Below, one piece after another: positions 9,426 through 19,597 of a stretch of 64,000 nt of DNA. The stretch is from positions 29,581-93,580 of the forward strand of contig JALCCG010000063.1 in assembly GCA_023212695.1 (NCBI GenBank), given 5' to 3'. The stretch is from Sporisorium sorghi (Eukaryota; Basidiomycota; Ustilaginomycetes; Ustilaginales; Ustilaginaceae). Position 1 is the first letter of the stretch. Each line of letters begins with the position of its first letter. The translations under genes and the position numbers were made by a program. The notes beneath the pieces are model-generated. The model was not told the origin of the DNA. It searched no databases and worked only from the letters and a program-made list of their open reading frames with translations.

Positions 9426-9577
9426 TTCATTTCACGTTTTCCGAGTAGACAGAAACTTGCATTGAGTTGTATAGCATGCGGACAACGGTCGGTGGGCGCG
9501 CGGTTTCAAATCCAGACCGCCGTGGCGGCCTCTCTCAGCTTGCCCTGCGCGTCGTGACCAAGATCGAGGGTGGCAAC
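9426..9577. repeat. Source module: upstream block of copy 5 plus true lactonase 3' end
   Basis: TTCATTTCACG at 9427 lies about 145 bp from the old start of copy 5 and borders the functional 3' end of the lactonase gene (stop at 9506). Modules at about 2440, 3855, 5981 and 8180 repeat this block plus the lactonase tail, so this is the probable source of the duplications. Confidence 0.7.
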
Positions 9578-10933
9578 CTCGAGAATCGAAACACGGTCTG
9601 GTTTCGAGGCGTCGGTAGTGTCGATGCGCAACATGCGCAGCTGGCCCACCTCGCTGTCCGTAAGTGCAGCATAATGGGCGTTGCCAGTGGGACCACGCAA
9701 CAGGGTGGGTGCTGGCTCGATTGCGTTTGCCCAACCACCAGAAGTGGGCGTCTGCCACAGACACAGCGCATTGTCGAGCTCGTCGCTCGCGTCGCGATGC
9801 TGTGGGACCACGAGCCCGCGTTGATCGAGTTGGAAGAGGGCGACCCAACCTTTGGTGCCCGAGGCGAGACCGCGCGTGGACGCGTACATGTACAGCGGAT
9901 ACGTGCCGTCAGCGTTGGCCGTAGGGGGAGAGAGCCGCACCTCGTCGGCCCAGTACAGCCCTTCGTCGTCGCTGCGTGGGATGATCTTGACGCCTTGCCT
10001 CCACTCCAAGCGTGTGCCTTTGGCGTCCTTGATGAGCTCAAACACGTCGACCATCGAGCTGTGCTCCTGCAGGCTGTAGATGTAGCGTCCGTCCGGGTGC
10101 GAGATGGTGTGGCGTGGGCCGTCGTTGCTTCTGGGCGCTATGCTCTTTTCGCCGAGACTCAGCGCACCGGTGAGTGGATCGACGTCCATGGTCCAGACGC
10201 AGTTTCGGCCGATGTCGGGGACGTAGCAGACGCTGCCGTCGGGCGAAAGATCGATACCGTGCGAGCCGTGACGGAGACCGCCGAAGTCCATCGCATTCTT
10301 GCCGGCGGAAGCATCGAGCTTGGTGGTGGTGCGTGGCTCGTGATCGCTCGATCCTGCTTGCACTTGCTTCCGTCGCAACTCTCTTGACTCGGCGAGCGTC
10401 TTGCCTGGCAACGAGCATTCGCCCGTGACAAAGTCGATCTCCTGAATGCGACCGGCTGATCCGACGCCCGTGACTCCGTCGGAAGGTGCTTGAGCAGCAA
10501 CGATCGATTCGTGCTTTGAACCAGTCAGATCGAACGCTCCTGTGTCGGAATCGATACCGACGACCTCGCCAGTGGGTCCACCGCACGTGTACAGCACAGG
10601 ATGCTGCGCTTTCTTGGGAAAGCCGACATAGACATAGCCCGACCTGGCAGCCGTCTCGGCCGTATTGAGCAACTGGAAGCGTGCATCTTGAGTTCCGTTT
10701 CGATCGATTCGATAGGCGGCTACACTTGGCGGCTGGGTCCAGCACGTCGCGTACAGGTGTGTCGGTGCAGCAGCATCCTTCGTCGATGCTTTGAGGATCG
10801 TCGCCGTCGAGAGCCACGAATGGTTGCCCTTGGCCTCGGAGACGTTGAGCAGCTCGAGGCTCTCGTCTTCGGGGTTGAAGCGGACCGTGAAGAGCTCGTT
10901 GGTGTTGAAAGTCCCAACGGCGAGAAGCGGCAT
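9506..10933 (-). CDS. Beta-propeller lactonase / carboxy-cis,cis-muconate cyclase-like protein
   Basis: This 475-residue protein starts at the ATG at 10933 (MPLLAVGTFN), which fits the usual N-terminus of the fungal lactonase family; the open frame upstream lacks similarity. Features of a seven-bladed propeller are visible: repeated short strands, an HGSHGIDLSPDGSVCYVPDIG segment around 247-268 and a later GPRHTISHPDGRYIYSLQE segment. These match the 6-phosphogluconolactonase / 3-carboxymuconate cyclase superfamily, which opens or closes lactone rings in sugar or aromatic catabolism. The substrate cannot be fixed from sequence. Hydrophobic targeting signals are absent, so it is probably cytosolic. 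Degenerate copies of its 3' end occur in the effector cluster to the left. Confidence 0.8.
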   Translation of the reverse strand: MPLLAVGTFNTNELFTVRFNPEDESLELLNVSEAKGNHSWLSTATILKASTKDAAAPTHLYATCWTQPPSVAAYRIDRNGTQDARFQLLNTAETAARSGYVYVGFPKKAQHPVLYTCGGPTGEVVGIDSDTGAFDLTGSKHESIVAAQAPSDGVTGVGSAGRIQEIDFVTGECSLPGKTLAESRELRRKQVQAGSSDHEPRTTTKLDASAGKNAMDFGGLRHGSHGIDLSPDGSVCYVPDIGRNCVWTMDVDPLTGALSLGEKSIAPRSNDGPRHTISHPDGRYIYSLQEHSSMVDVFELIKDAKGTRLEWRQGVKIIPRSDDEGLYWADEVRLSPPTANADGTYPLYMYASTRGLASGTKGWVALFQLDQRGLVVPQHRDASDELDNALCLWQTPTSGGWANAIEPAPTLLRGPTGNAHYAALTDSEVGQLRMLRIDTTDASKPDRVSILEVATLDLGHDAQGKLREAATAVWI

Positions 10934-11309
10934 CTTTGTTGCGAGAAAGAGAGGGTGATGGAGTAAATCCGTGTCTCGATGTTGGTTCGTGCTCGAATTT
11001 AAAGCTTTCGGCAACGCATCGAGCACAACATAGCCGGCTCAGGGTCCGCGGTTGGAGGCCGAACCCGCACCGAGAATCTAACAAATTGGAAATTTTCGCG
11101 CGTCTGCCTCGTTGGCCGTGCTAGACGCCGTCTTTTGACAGAGCCCTTGCAGCAGGCTTTCTTCAACTCGAATCAGACAGACTGCGCTTGAAGAGTCCGT
11201 TCTTCAACTCTATCCAGACGAAGCTCGGAAAGCAGACATCAGCGATGAAAGCAACATCGTATTACGCGTGACGATAAAGATAAGACAAGAAAGCGAAGAC
11301 TAGATTCAT
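10934..11309. other. Intergenic region upstream of the lactonase
   Basis: About 375 bp lie between the lactonase start and the 3' end of the split oxidoreductase gene; both genes are on the minus strand. It presumably holds the lactonase promoter. No repeat or further gene is seen. Confidence 0.4.
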
Positions 11310-12040
11310 CTAAAATGCAAAGTAAGTTGTCAAAGCCATGACGTTGTTCGGGTCGTACTTTTGCCTCAACTGCGAGAGCCTGGCGAGGTTGGGCCCGTAG
11401 AGCTGCGACGAGGGCGTGCCTGCGACCGCGTAGTTGGGATACAGATAGACATCGTCGAGGCTCTGCCCCTCGCTCTTAGCCTGAGCGGTGATCTTGGCGG
11501 CGGAAGCCTTGATGGCGTTGATCCAGAAGGCGTCTTCGGCGGGGTTGCTCCAGGCAAAGTAGAGGTTGAGCGGCAGCGCATTAGTGGAATGCGGCCACGC
11601 AGCGTCCGTGGCGTACTGCGAGTAGGGCAGGAACGGCTCGACGTCGTACGAGATGAGGCCGCCGCTGTGCAGCAGCGCCTGCGAGCCATAGTACTTGAGC
11701 TCGCTCACGATCAGCTCTATCAGCGGACGGCTGTATTTCTGGAGCGAGACAGTGTGGAATGCGCCACGCTGCCCGGCGTTGAGATCCGAGGGCGCGCTCT
11801 TGACCAGGTCGAGGATGGTGCGCGTCTTCCAGTCGTTGGTGAAAGGTCGAGGTGCGGTCGCGGACTGGGACTCGAACTGTCGAAATGCATCCGTAGGCGG
11901 CGAAGGGCCGTCGTAGAAGGCAAGGACAATCGCACCGGGCTGGCCGAGGAGAAAGTTGAAAGTGGGCAGCACCGACGCCTTGGGATCCTTGCTGTTGTCC
12001 GAAAAGTCGAGCGTGGCATTCACGATGGCATCCTCTTCTT
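11310..12040 (-). pseudogene. FAD-linked oxidoreductase (berberine-bridge type), 3' part
   Basis: About 240 codons, beginning near IVNATLDFSDNSKDPKAS and ending YDPNNVMALTTYFAF, match the substrate-binding half and the C-terminal BBE motif (YDPxNV) of fungal FAD-dependent oxidases. Such enzymes carry covalently bound FAD and oxidise sugars, alkaloids or other secondary metabolites. The 5' half of the same gene lies at 15449-16024. Between them is a recombinase-like open frame whose last codons overlap the first host codons here at about 12020-12040. About 70-80 codons of the FAD domain expected between the halves are absent, so the gene is not just interrupted but has lost sequence. It has no start codon of its own. 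Confidence 0.75.
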
Positions 12041-15000
12041 TTCTGCATACCAATCCGCCTTCTTTTTCTTGACTCCTTCGGGATCTTCACGCTTCTTCTT
12101 CTCCCGCCATCTTTTGGCGCGAGCAGCCTTCTTTGCCTTGAAATCGGGATCGTCCTTCTTCCTTTGACGAAGCTCCCTATTATACTCATTCTTTTTCACT
12201 CTCTTTGCTTCCATCTCCTCCTCGGTCATCCTTTCCTTCGCGTCCTTGTACCTTTTCTTGGCTCTTTCCGTGTCAGCTTTGCGACGAGCCTCAAGCTCCT
12301 CGGGAGCCAAGGTCGCATTGAACCTTTCCCGTTCCTCCTTTCTCTTCTTGCTCTTCATCGCTGGTGACATCTTTGTTGAGTGCATGTTCCTGATGTAACC
12401 TCTCGTTGCCTTTTGTCGGAGCGTATCATAGTTCTGAATTGCGTAAAAGCGGTCGGACTCGGGGTCAGGATGCTCGATCTCCAAGTCGCCCATGGACGCC
12501 ACGGTGGTGGGAATGTACGGCACTAGAGTATCGAACTTGTGCTCATCAGCAGCACCGACTTCTTCGACAACAGCTCCGTTCCCATGGCGAAGAATTGGAA
12601 ACTTGTGGTCGTTGATGAGGTGGCAAAGGAAGGCGAACTGTGCAGCTGAGTCGTTCTGCCACTGGCGTTGGCAGTTGCGAACTGAGCAGATGATGCTCTG
12701 TTCATCCATCGTCTTTGGCAATCGAGGCAGGATCACAAAATGCTTCGCGTCTGCAACATTGGTGCTTCGGCTGGCGGTGGCTTCAGGGTGGATGAGGGTG
12801 GTCTCGAAAAAGTGACCAGCAAGGTGAGTTACACATTTTTGCAACTCGACGTGGAGCTCCAGCTTGCCACCGCCCAGTTCGGGACCATCGCAGACATTGG
12901 AGTGCTTGATGACCGACGTGCCATGCAAAAAGGTCTTGAGATTGGCGTCAGGCTTGGTGTACCAGTCCGCATCAATGCAGGAGGAGACAGGGCAGACAAA
13001 GTACCTGGCTTGCTTCCATTGCTGAAAGCTGTTCGTGTATTGCACGCAGAGTCTGTCAAACTCCAGATTGACGGCAGAGAGAGCATCGTAGCGTTTTTGA
13101 AAGCACTCGACTACGTGTCGCGAGGCGTCCTCGATGGGCATGAACTTGCAGCATACGAAGCAGCAGATCCTTTTCCGCTCCTTTCTGAGGCATGCATTGA
13201 AGACTTCGAAGGCCTGCGTTGGGTTGCTCTTATCGTGCAACTTGTCTGAATGGAAAGACTCATGACAAGACGGGCAGAGATGAGTTGCACCTCGCAAAAG
13301 CCACTGAAGGAGATGAGCGTCGGAGCCTTGCCTGACTTCCTCATCGTCGAAGGGATGAGGCTGTTCAGTAAGAACCGTCCACGGAACCGCTTTGGCGCTG
13401 GTGAGGGAGAGCAGCCCAGCGAGAGACTCCTTGAAAGGAAGTTGGACCCCACTGTTGATCATACGGAATGTTTCGATGATGGCTTCAGAGGTGGCAGCCG
13501 GAACATTGCTCTGTCCTTCTGGCTGCTGATCGAGATGCCTGTCAAAATCTTGAAGCAGTGAGTCGGCCTTCTTGAGAATTTCCGGGTCAACGTCCCCTGG
13601 GTCCGGCAAGTGCATGACAGCTCCATTGTTGCAAAGAGCCTGTCTCACGCCTTCCGAGAATGCAGCCTCAGCGTCGGCGGCTGTGCGTCTCGTGTCGATG
13701 GGGCCATTGGTAGGGCAATAATCGTGACGTTGGAGGTTCTTGTTGCCACTGAAATGACCCATGTAATGAGCGAGACGCCAGGCCGGAATGTTGCCGTTGA
13801 GAACGTTTTTGAATGCATAAGAGGTGCGGAAAGTCTTTGACGTGACATTTGGGGAGATACCCAAATGGCTGCAGATGGTCCGAAGAGCGTCGTTGAAGTG
13901 TGCACTAGACATTGCTTGATGATGTTCACCGCAGGCTGGTTTGTCCGATGGATGACGGGTACGAGTGCCATGATGGAACAGAGCATCCTTGTCGGGCTGA
14001 AGCCGCGCTGTTCTGCCGTACAAGAATACGGGACAGTCTTCGACCTCCTTCTTGACTTTGAACGAGAACCTGGCTCTCCGGTTTTGCAGCAACGACAAGC
14101 CGTACTCTTTGTCTGTAAACAGTCTAGCCACATCGTCTGCAAACACGTTCTGAGAAATACCGAGCGCTACCAGGGCGAACAGCGGATCCTGGCTCTTGGG
14201 TTGACCCGCTCTGGTGGCTATGGTGTTCATGTGATGGTGGTGATCACCAGCATGCCCGGCACGTTTGGAGGAGCTGCTGCCAATGTTGAGCAGAAACTCC
14301 GGATCTCCAGACACCGAGTAGCTGCACAGTTCGATGTTGACCGAACCCCAACGAAGATATCGGCCTACTTGCCCGTCATGGCGTGTGGGATTGTCCAACC
14401 AAGAGGTGATGCGACCGCCAAGTTCATCCATGAAGAGAATCATAGTGTGGATGGACAGCAGATTCTGGACCGAGCGGGACCCAGCTGGACCGATATCGTG
14501 AGCTGCCGCGTTCCAAACACCTGCCCCGACAGCAGCGACGGTCTCGTTGCTGATCCACCGCTTCCTGAGATGGCCCGTTGGGTACAAGCGCTTCACGCGC
14601 GCCAGATACTTCATGATGTTGCGTACGGAGTCTTGAGTGTCTGCTTGAATCGAGATTTTGAAAATTTTGAAGTGACGAAGGATGTCTTCCATCCTCTTCT
14701 TGATGGTTCGAAAAGACAGAGGAGTAGCATTCGGATCACCACGGATGGCGTTGGCGATCCTCAGCTCTTCGAGGGTCAATTCGACCGGTTCGCTGTCCAC
14801 TTCGTCATCGTCAAATGCCAATCCAGCAGATTCGTCCTCGCTGTTTTCGGCCTCGTCTGGCACAAACTCGTCTTCGCTGTCGTCGTCTTGCTCGCAAGTG
14901 TCTTGAGCCAACGACAGCTGCTCGCGTTGAGTGGAGCTAGACGAGCGGCGGGCAGTGTTGCAATCGAGGGTATGAGACTGCTCGAAAGGGGAATCGAGAA

Positions 15001-15448
15001 ACAGAGCTGGGTCAAGAGGCAGAGCAGGATCGAGGACCGTCGCTTCGGAGGGCACAAGAGGCTGTGTGGCAGGGACTGGATCATGGGCTGAGGTAGTGGC
15101 GCTTGCTTGGGCTCGTAGTTCAGAGCTGGAGGCGCCATGGTGTGCCTCGTCGGAAACATAGTGCTTCCGAAGATTCGTGTGCTCCGCCGTTGCTGGATTG
15201 ATCCGGCCCTTACCCGTCATGGCGATGATATGCAGATACGATACCCATATACTCGGATCATTCAGAGTGCGGGAGAGCGCGTCAGTGACACGACCCGACT
15301 CTACCTGCGTTCGGAGCTCGCCAGAGAGAGAAGCGAGAAGAGTGGGGTCATGCTCATCCTTGCCTTCGTCCTGCAGCTGAATGACCGCCAAATACTCTGT
15401 GAAATTCTTGAAAGCATTCGCAGAAGTGCGGAGGGTCTGGGGCCGCGC
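12020..15448 (-). mobile_element. Tyrosine-recombinase-like element gene (DUF3435/Crypton type) inserted in an oxidoreductase gene
   Basis: The frame is open from just after TGA at 15449-15451 to the stop at 12020. The first in-frame ATG is at 15220, giving about 1066 residues. After an acidic, low-complexity N-terminus, a recombinase-like region shows TRHDGQVGRYLRWGSV (first catalytic Arg), then TSKTFRTSY at about 13815-13845 with the second Arg (Lys in the usual His position), MGHFSGN with the His, and RHDY with the presumed nucleophile Tyr at about 13718. Three Cys/His clusters (CPSCH; CCFVCC with a later H and C; CSVRNC with HLINDH) and a very basic C-terminus follow. This order resembles fungal DUF3435 and Crypton-type recombinases, which move DNA through a Tyr-linked intermediate. 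It is uninterrupted, so it may be active. The true 5' end is uncertain. Confidence 0.65.
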
Positions 15449-16024
15449 TCATTCTACGCCACCAGTAATGAAACCACCGACACCGACACCAGAAACACGC
15501 CCACCGACAACAGCAACACCCGTACCCTGCAGACCCTGGTACACGTTATCCCAAACATTGCCCGGCCCGACATCGACGGTCTTCTTGTCGCCACTCAGCA
15601 CGACCTGCTGGAAGTTAGTCATGCTGATCTGCACACCGGGCGTCGACGAGAAGCCCTGGTTGGACGCGTGCCCCGCAGCCTTGACGGCGAAGCGGATGCG
15701 CTTGCTGCCGATCACCTTGATGGCGCCAGCGATGTCGGCGGGCGACGCAGGCACGGCGACGCAGGCAGAGGCTTGGGTCGAAGAGGTCATGTAGTGCTCG
15801 ATGAGGCCGGCGTAGGTGAGGTCGAGCGGATAGACGACCTTGCTGCCGCTGGTGGTCATGGCGGCCGCAATGGCCTTGCACGCGTCGAGCTCAGTCGCAT
15901 TGACGAAGCGTTTCTGGAGGTAGACGGGGACACGTTTGTCCAACGCTGCCGACCAGTTGAACAGGAAGGCCAGGGTGACGGCGAGGCCGGAGAGGAAGGG
16001 AAGGGTAACGAGAACGCTTCGCAT
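15449..16024 (-). pseudogene. FAD-linked oxidoreductase (berberine-bridge type), 5' part
   Basis: The ATG at 16024 opens a hydrophobic N-terminal signal or anchor (about residues 4-25) and the start of an FAD_binding_4 domain. Visible landmarks are VKAAGHASNQGFSS, whose His is the expected covalent FAD attachment site, and the glycine-rich GGRVSGVGVGGFITGG loop. The family sequence stops abruptly after GGFITGG; two foreign codons and TGA follow. The next codons in the same frame belong to the recombinase-like open frame, so the insertion joined the two in phase with a single stop between them. A 191-residue product lacking substrate-binding and BBE regions would be non-functional as an oxidase. 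Confidence 0.75.
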
Positions 16025-17639
16025 CTTGGATCGCAAAAACGCCCGGCGGAAGACGAGGAGGGGTAGGAGGAGACAAGGGGAGGGAAGGATGGGGTTCTCT
16101 TGCGGGAAGACATGGCGAGTGCTACGCCCTTTATAGGTAGCGTTTCAGGGCATGAGTCTGTAGCGAGAGTGGACCTAGATGGAGCCGAGACGGCAGGCCC
16201 TCGGTGGGAGAATAATGGGCCAAACAGCACGAGTAGGTAGCTCTGATGCAGTTGTCGCATTGTCCTCATGCGCTCAAATAATGAGAAGGGGACCTCGAGC
16301 CTCTCTGCTTGGAGCTTGAGCAAGCACGACACTCGATAGAGCTCGGATCGAAGTTGCCGTGCGCTCACGCCATCGTTCAGCGTTCAAAGTCGGTAGCAGT
16401 AGACAATTCCGAAGACGATGGACAGCTGAGGCCGTCGTTTAGCACTCCAGAAAGACAAAAGCCAATCGAATGCGTTTGACTGGCTGATTGGAAGCTGTTT
16501 CGGCTGCGTAAATCCGTCGGCTTTTGTTCATTGTTCCGGACGGCAGCAAAGAGGGAGGGCAGGATGGCAGAGGGAGCGACATGCATCTACAATTGTTCCC
16601 TCGTCGATTCTGATTGTCTCGACGCCTTCGTCTCGAATGCTGATCTTGGTGTGTCGGAATCCCTTCGTTCTTTGGTCTCACGGTCGTGTTCACCTTTGTG
16701 AGAATAGAAGAACGTGCTCTTTTCCTCTCTCCATTGTCTCCAGCGACGACTTGTAGCCAATCAGGACGTACGAGATGCGCTACACCGCACCTGTATCGTG
16801 TATCAAGGCGTGCTACCTTTGCACTCGAGTCACCTGTCACCCTCTTAGCTCGAATTCTGAGAACACGGTCAACTGCGCAAAGGGCCTAAGCGTCTGCACC
16901 GCGGTCCGTTCGGAGTTTGTTGTTTGCTTCGCTTCATTCAGCTTTGCTAACGCTCGTTCCAGAGGCAACCAAAGTGAGTTACGACCCACGTCGTGGCCCG
17001 GCCCCACGGCCCCACGCATTGAAATTTACCCCACTTCAAAACTTAGCAGCGGCCTCGTCGTCGTGGGGGTCCCGAGCGGTTGTGCTGCCCATGAACAAGC
17101 GGCTCGCTCAACTGACATCCCCCTACGCCGCCAGCTTGGGCTCGTGGAAAAGCGGGATCCGCACGTCAGAAAGCCTGAAACAATGTTTTCCCCGCAAACT
17201 GTTAATGCAGCCCGCAGAAATCTTTGCAGCTCGGCAAAGTTATTTTCGGTACTTGGCGGAGTCAGCCGACCGCAGCATGTCGTTCGACGATGGTGTCTTG
17301 AGCTTAGCTGTCGTCTCACACTCACGGGCGAAGCTGAGCAGGCGTTGGATGATCACCTCGCGTAGGGTTTCCGGATCTCGCTCGCAGCGACGCTTGTGAA
17401 AAGCTTACCTTCGATACTCTGGCCGCCGGTGTTGGCTCTGCTTCGAACTGCGCCACCTGGTCCTCTCTGCTGTGTAGAAGCGTCATGGTGCACGTAAATT
17501 GGAGCTCAGATGCGCCGTCCTGCTCGATCGAATGCAGCAGTCAGAAGCTGTCGTTGAAGCGAAATGCCATTGAACACGAAAGAGTGCAAGTTGGTATAGG
17601 GAAACAGCGAGGGTATCAAGGCCACTACATAGAGGAGCG
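16025..17639. other. 1.6-kb region without a supported gene
   Basis: This lies between the start of the split oxidoreductase and the 3' end of the HTH-GNAT gene. Open frames are under 200 codons, overlap on several frames and show no domain. It should hold the old oxidoreductase promoter. An undetected small spliced gene is possible. Confidence 0.4.
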
Positions 17640-19022
17640 TTACGCAGACGACCGGCTCGCAGTGGAGCTTGTATCGTGAAACGCAATCCTGCGCGGCAGC
17701 GGCGGTGGTTGGTTCGCAACGGCAACGTGACTCTGGGCGAGGTAGGCAGCAGGCGTGGCAGCATTGCTGGTCGTCGACACGATCAACGTGGAAGGGTCCG
17801 ACGGAATTGCAGGGTCGATTTCCGAAGCCTGCGGATTTGGCAGACGCTCTTGATCCGAGTCGGCTCGTGTAGCGGCGTCTGTTCGCTGACGTTTCCAACT
17901 GGAGCTTGCGTCAGTCTCGTCTAGACCACCATCCTCCGTCGGCGGCACTGCGGGCGGGGAAGAAGATGACAAGGCACGCTTCGAGGTTTCGCCTTTCGCT
18001 GCCGATGCTGCTCTCGGTCCCCCGACCGCCTTTTCCAGCCTAGCCACATTGTTGAAGCGGGCAAACTCGTTGAAGCCGACGCTCTTGCAGAACGAAAGCA
18101 GTTCAGAACTGTCGGCATCCGCCTGGGTATAGAGCTGCGCAAAGCCCAGCTTGGACGCCTTGAGTTCGGCCACGCGGACGAGCCATCGACCGATACCCTT
18201 GCGCTGCCAGAGCGGATCGACGCGCAATCGGGCGAGATTGCAGATCTTATCGATGCTGCGACTGGCGTAGCTGGGTCCCAATGCCTGATAGATCTCGGGG
18301 GTCCAGATGAGAGAGCGCAGAGCGACGGCTGCTACGATGCCTTTGTGCTGATCCGCTGCGCTGCTATCGCCTTTTCGCTTCACAATGAACAGGGCACCGC
18401 GGTTGCTGTGAGCGTAGTGGCTGTCTTCTGGCTTGGACAGGGAGCGGAGATCGGCCGAGCTGTCGGAAGCGGTGCTCGAGTCGCTGTTGCTGGAAGAGGA
18501 TGCCAGGAACGAGCGCGCAGCTTGGGTCAATTCGTCGAGCGCCTGTTTTGCTGCTAGAGCTGCACTCTCGTCAATGTCTGCTTCGCTTTCGGAGGCCGAA
18601 TCGTCTGCTGTCTGAGCCGCTTCGTTGGCCTGTTGGTCTGCGCCAAGCCCCTTCGCCGTGTCCTTTCTCCTGGAACTGCCAGTAGCTGCCTTTGCCTTCC
18701 TCTTGTTTCGTGCTGCAGCCAACTGTGCACCCTTGTCATCGTCATCGAGAAGCAACACCAGCTCGAGATGGGAGAGGTGCGTTGGATGGAGTGCATCGAG
18801 CTCCTTTTTGTCATGCTCCTTGATCTTGTCTGCGTTGGTCTTGCGACCGGTGCTGTGACGCTGCTCGAGACTGGCCCCAGTCTTGTACATCTTCAAGTTA
18901 CGAAAGAATGTAGCCCTCGACATGATGCCATGCTTCTCGATCGTGTCGGCGGTGATGTCGCCAGCTTCGTAGAGCTTGCATAGCGCCTCTTTGAGGTCGG
19001 CGCCGATCTTTCGCCTGGGCAT
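17640..19022 (-). CDS. Predicted HTH-GNAT fusion protein
   Basis: A 460-residue protein with two recognisable parts. Residues about 1-50 (starting MPRRKIGADLKEAL, with a typical helix-turn-helix pattern through SRATFFRNLKMYK) resemble a Psq/homeodomain-like DNA-binding fold. Residues about 215-335 form a GNAT acetyltransferase: the acetyl-CoA loop reads VDPLWQRKGIGRWLV and is followed by LYTQADADSSELLSFCKSVGF. Between and after them are acidic, Ser-rich and basic low-complexity stretches, including RRKD and KRQR patches that could act as nuclear signals. Acetyl transfer to an amine, perhaps on chromatin, is an inference; the substrate is unknown. The ATG at 19022 is the only good start, and a CGA repeat lies just upstream of it. 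Confidence 0.65.
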   Translation of the reverse strand: MPRRKIGADLKEALCKLYEAGDITADTIEKHGIMSRATFFRNLKMYKTGASLEQRHSTGRKTNADKIKEHDKKELDALHPTHLSHLELVLLLDDDDKGAQLAAARNKRKAKAATGSSRRKDTAKGLGADQQANEAAQTADDSASESEADIDESAALAAKQALDELTQAARSFLASSSSNSDSSTASDSSADLRSLSKPEDSHYAHSNRGALFIVKRKGDSSAADQHKGIVAAVALRSLIWTPEIYQALGPSYASRSIDKICNLARLRVDPLWQRKGIGRWLVRVAELKASKLGFAQLYTQADADSSELLSFCKSVGFNEFARFNNVARLEKAVGGPRAASAAKGETSKRALSSSSPPAVPPTEDGGLDETDASSSWKRQRTDAATRADSDQERLPNPQASEIDPAIPSDPSTLIVSTTSNAATPAAYLAQSHVAVANQPPPLPRRIAFHDTSSTASRSSA

Positions 19023-19035
19023 GGTGGCTCGGGGG

Positions 19036-19036
<1 letters not shown>

Positions 19037-19069
<33 letters not shown>
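19037..19069. repeat. (CGA)11 microsatellite in the 5' leader of the HTH-GNAT gene
   Basis: Eleven uninterrupted CGA units (TCG on the minus strand) lie 14 bp upstream of the HTH-GNAT start codon. Confidence 0.9.
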
Positions 19070-19070
<1 letters not shown>

Positions 19071-19370
19071 CTCGTGGTTGCGCCAGCCCAGCGCTGTGTG
19101 CTGATGCGATTGATGTTTGCGCTATCCGTGGTCGAGCTTGTTCCGTAGCGCTTGAAGAGAAGTGGTTGCGGTGAAGGTGTCGAGCTGTCAATTGGATCGA
19201 AGCGGTCTCGTTGGAGATGTGATGGTGGCGCGTCGTCTCTGCCAACGACGCGAATTGAATGACATTTCATTGCAACTCTGGCTCGAACTCAGCCTCAAAT
19301 TTCAAATTTCAAAATCCAAAATCAAGGGTCCAAAATCAACTCAAAACTCGGCTCCGATCGCCAAAAACGG

Positions 19371-19404
<34 letters not shown>
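19371..19404. repeat. Poly(dA) tract, 34 A
   Basis: An uninterrupted run of A lies in the divergent promoter between the HTH-GNAT gene and TRM11, about 195 bp from the TRM11 start. A second A-run follows at 19441-19450. Such tracts commonly exclude nucleosomes in fungal promoters. Confidence 0.9.
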
Positions 19405-19405
<1 letters not shown>

Positions 19406-19597
19406 GGAGAATTTCCCACTTTCTTCTTTTTTTCTTTCTCAAAAAAAAAAGTCAATTTCTTCTCAACACTTTCGAGCAAGGTGTTGAACACAAGACGTGA
19501 CCTCCATTCGTCACTAGCATTCCGACCACAACCTCTTTATCCATTCTCAAGGATCACCAGCAAGCTTGTCTTAGCTTGCTTTGACCGCTGGCCACGA

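Noticed and set aside
15137..16066. 309-codon plus-strand open frame
   Set aside because: It is the antisense of the oxidoreductase 5' part and recombinase start, with no domain of its own.
19259..19597. Upstream extension of TRM11
   Set aside because: It translates the poly-A tract as poly-Lys; family similarity starts at the ATG at 19598.
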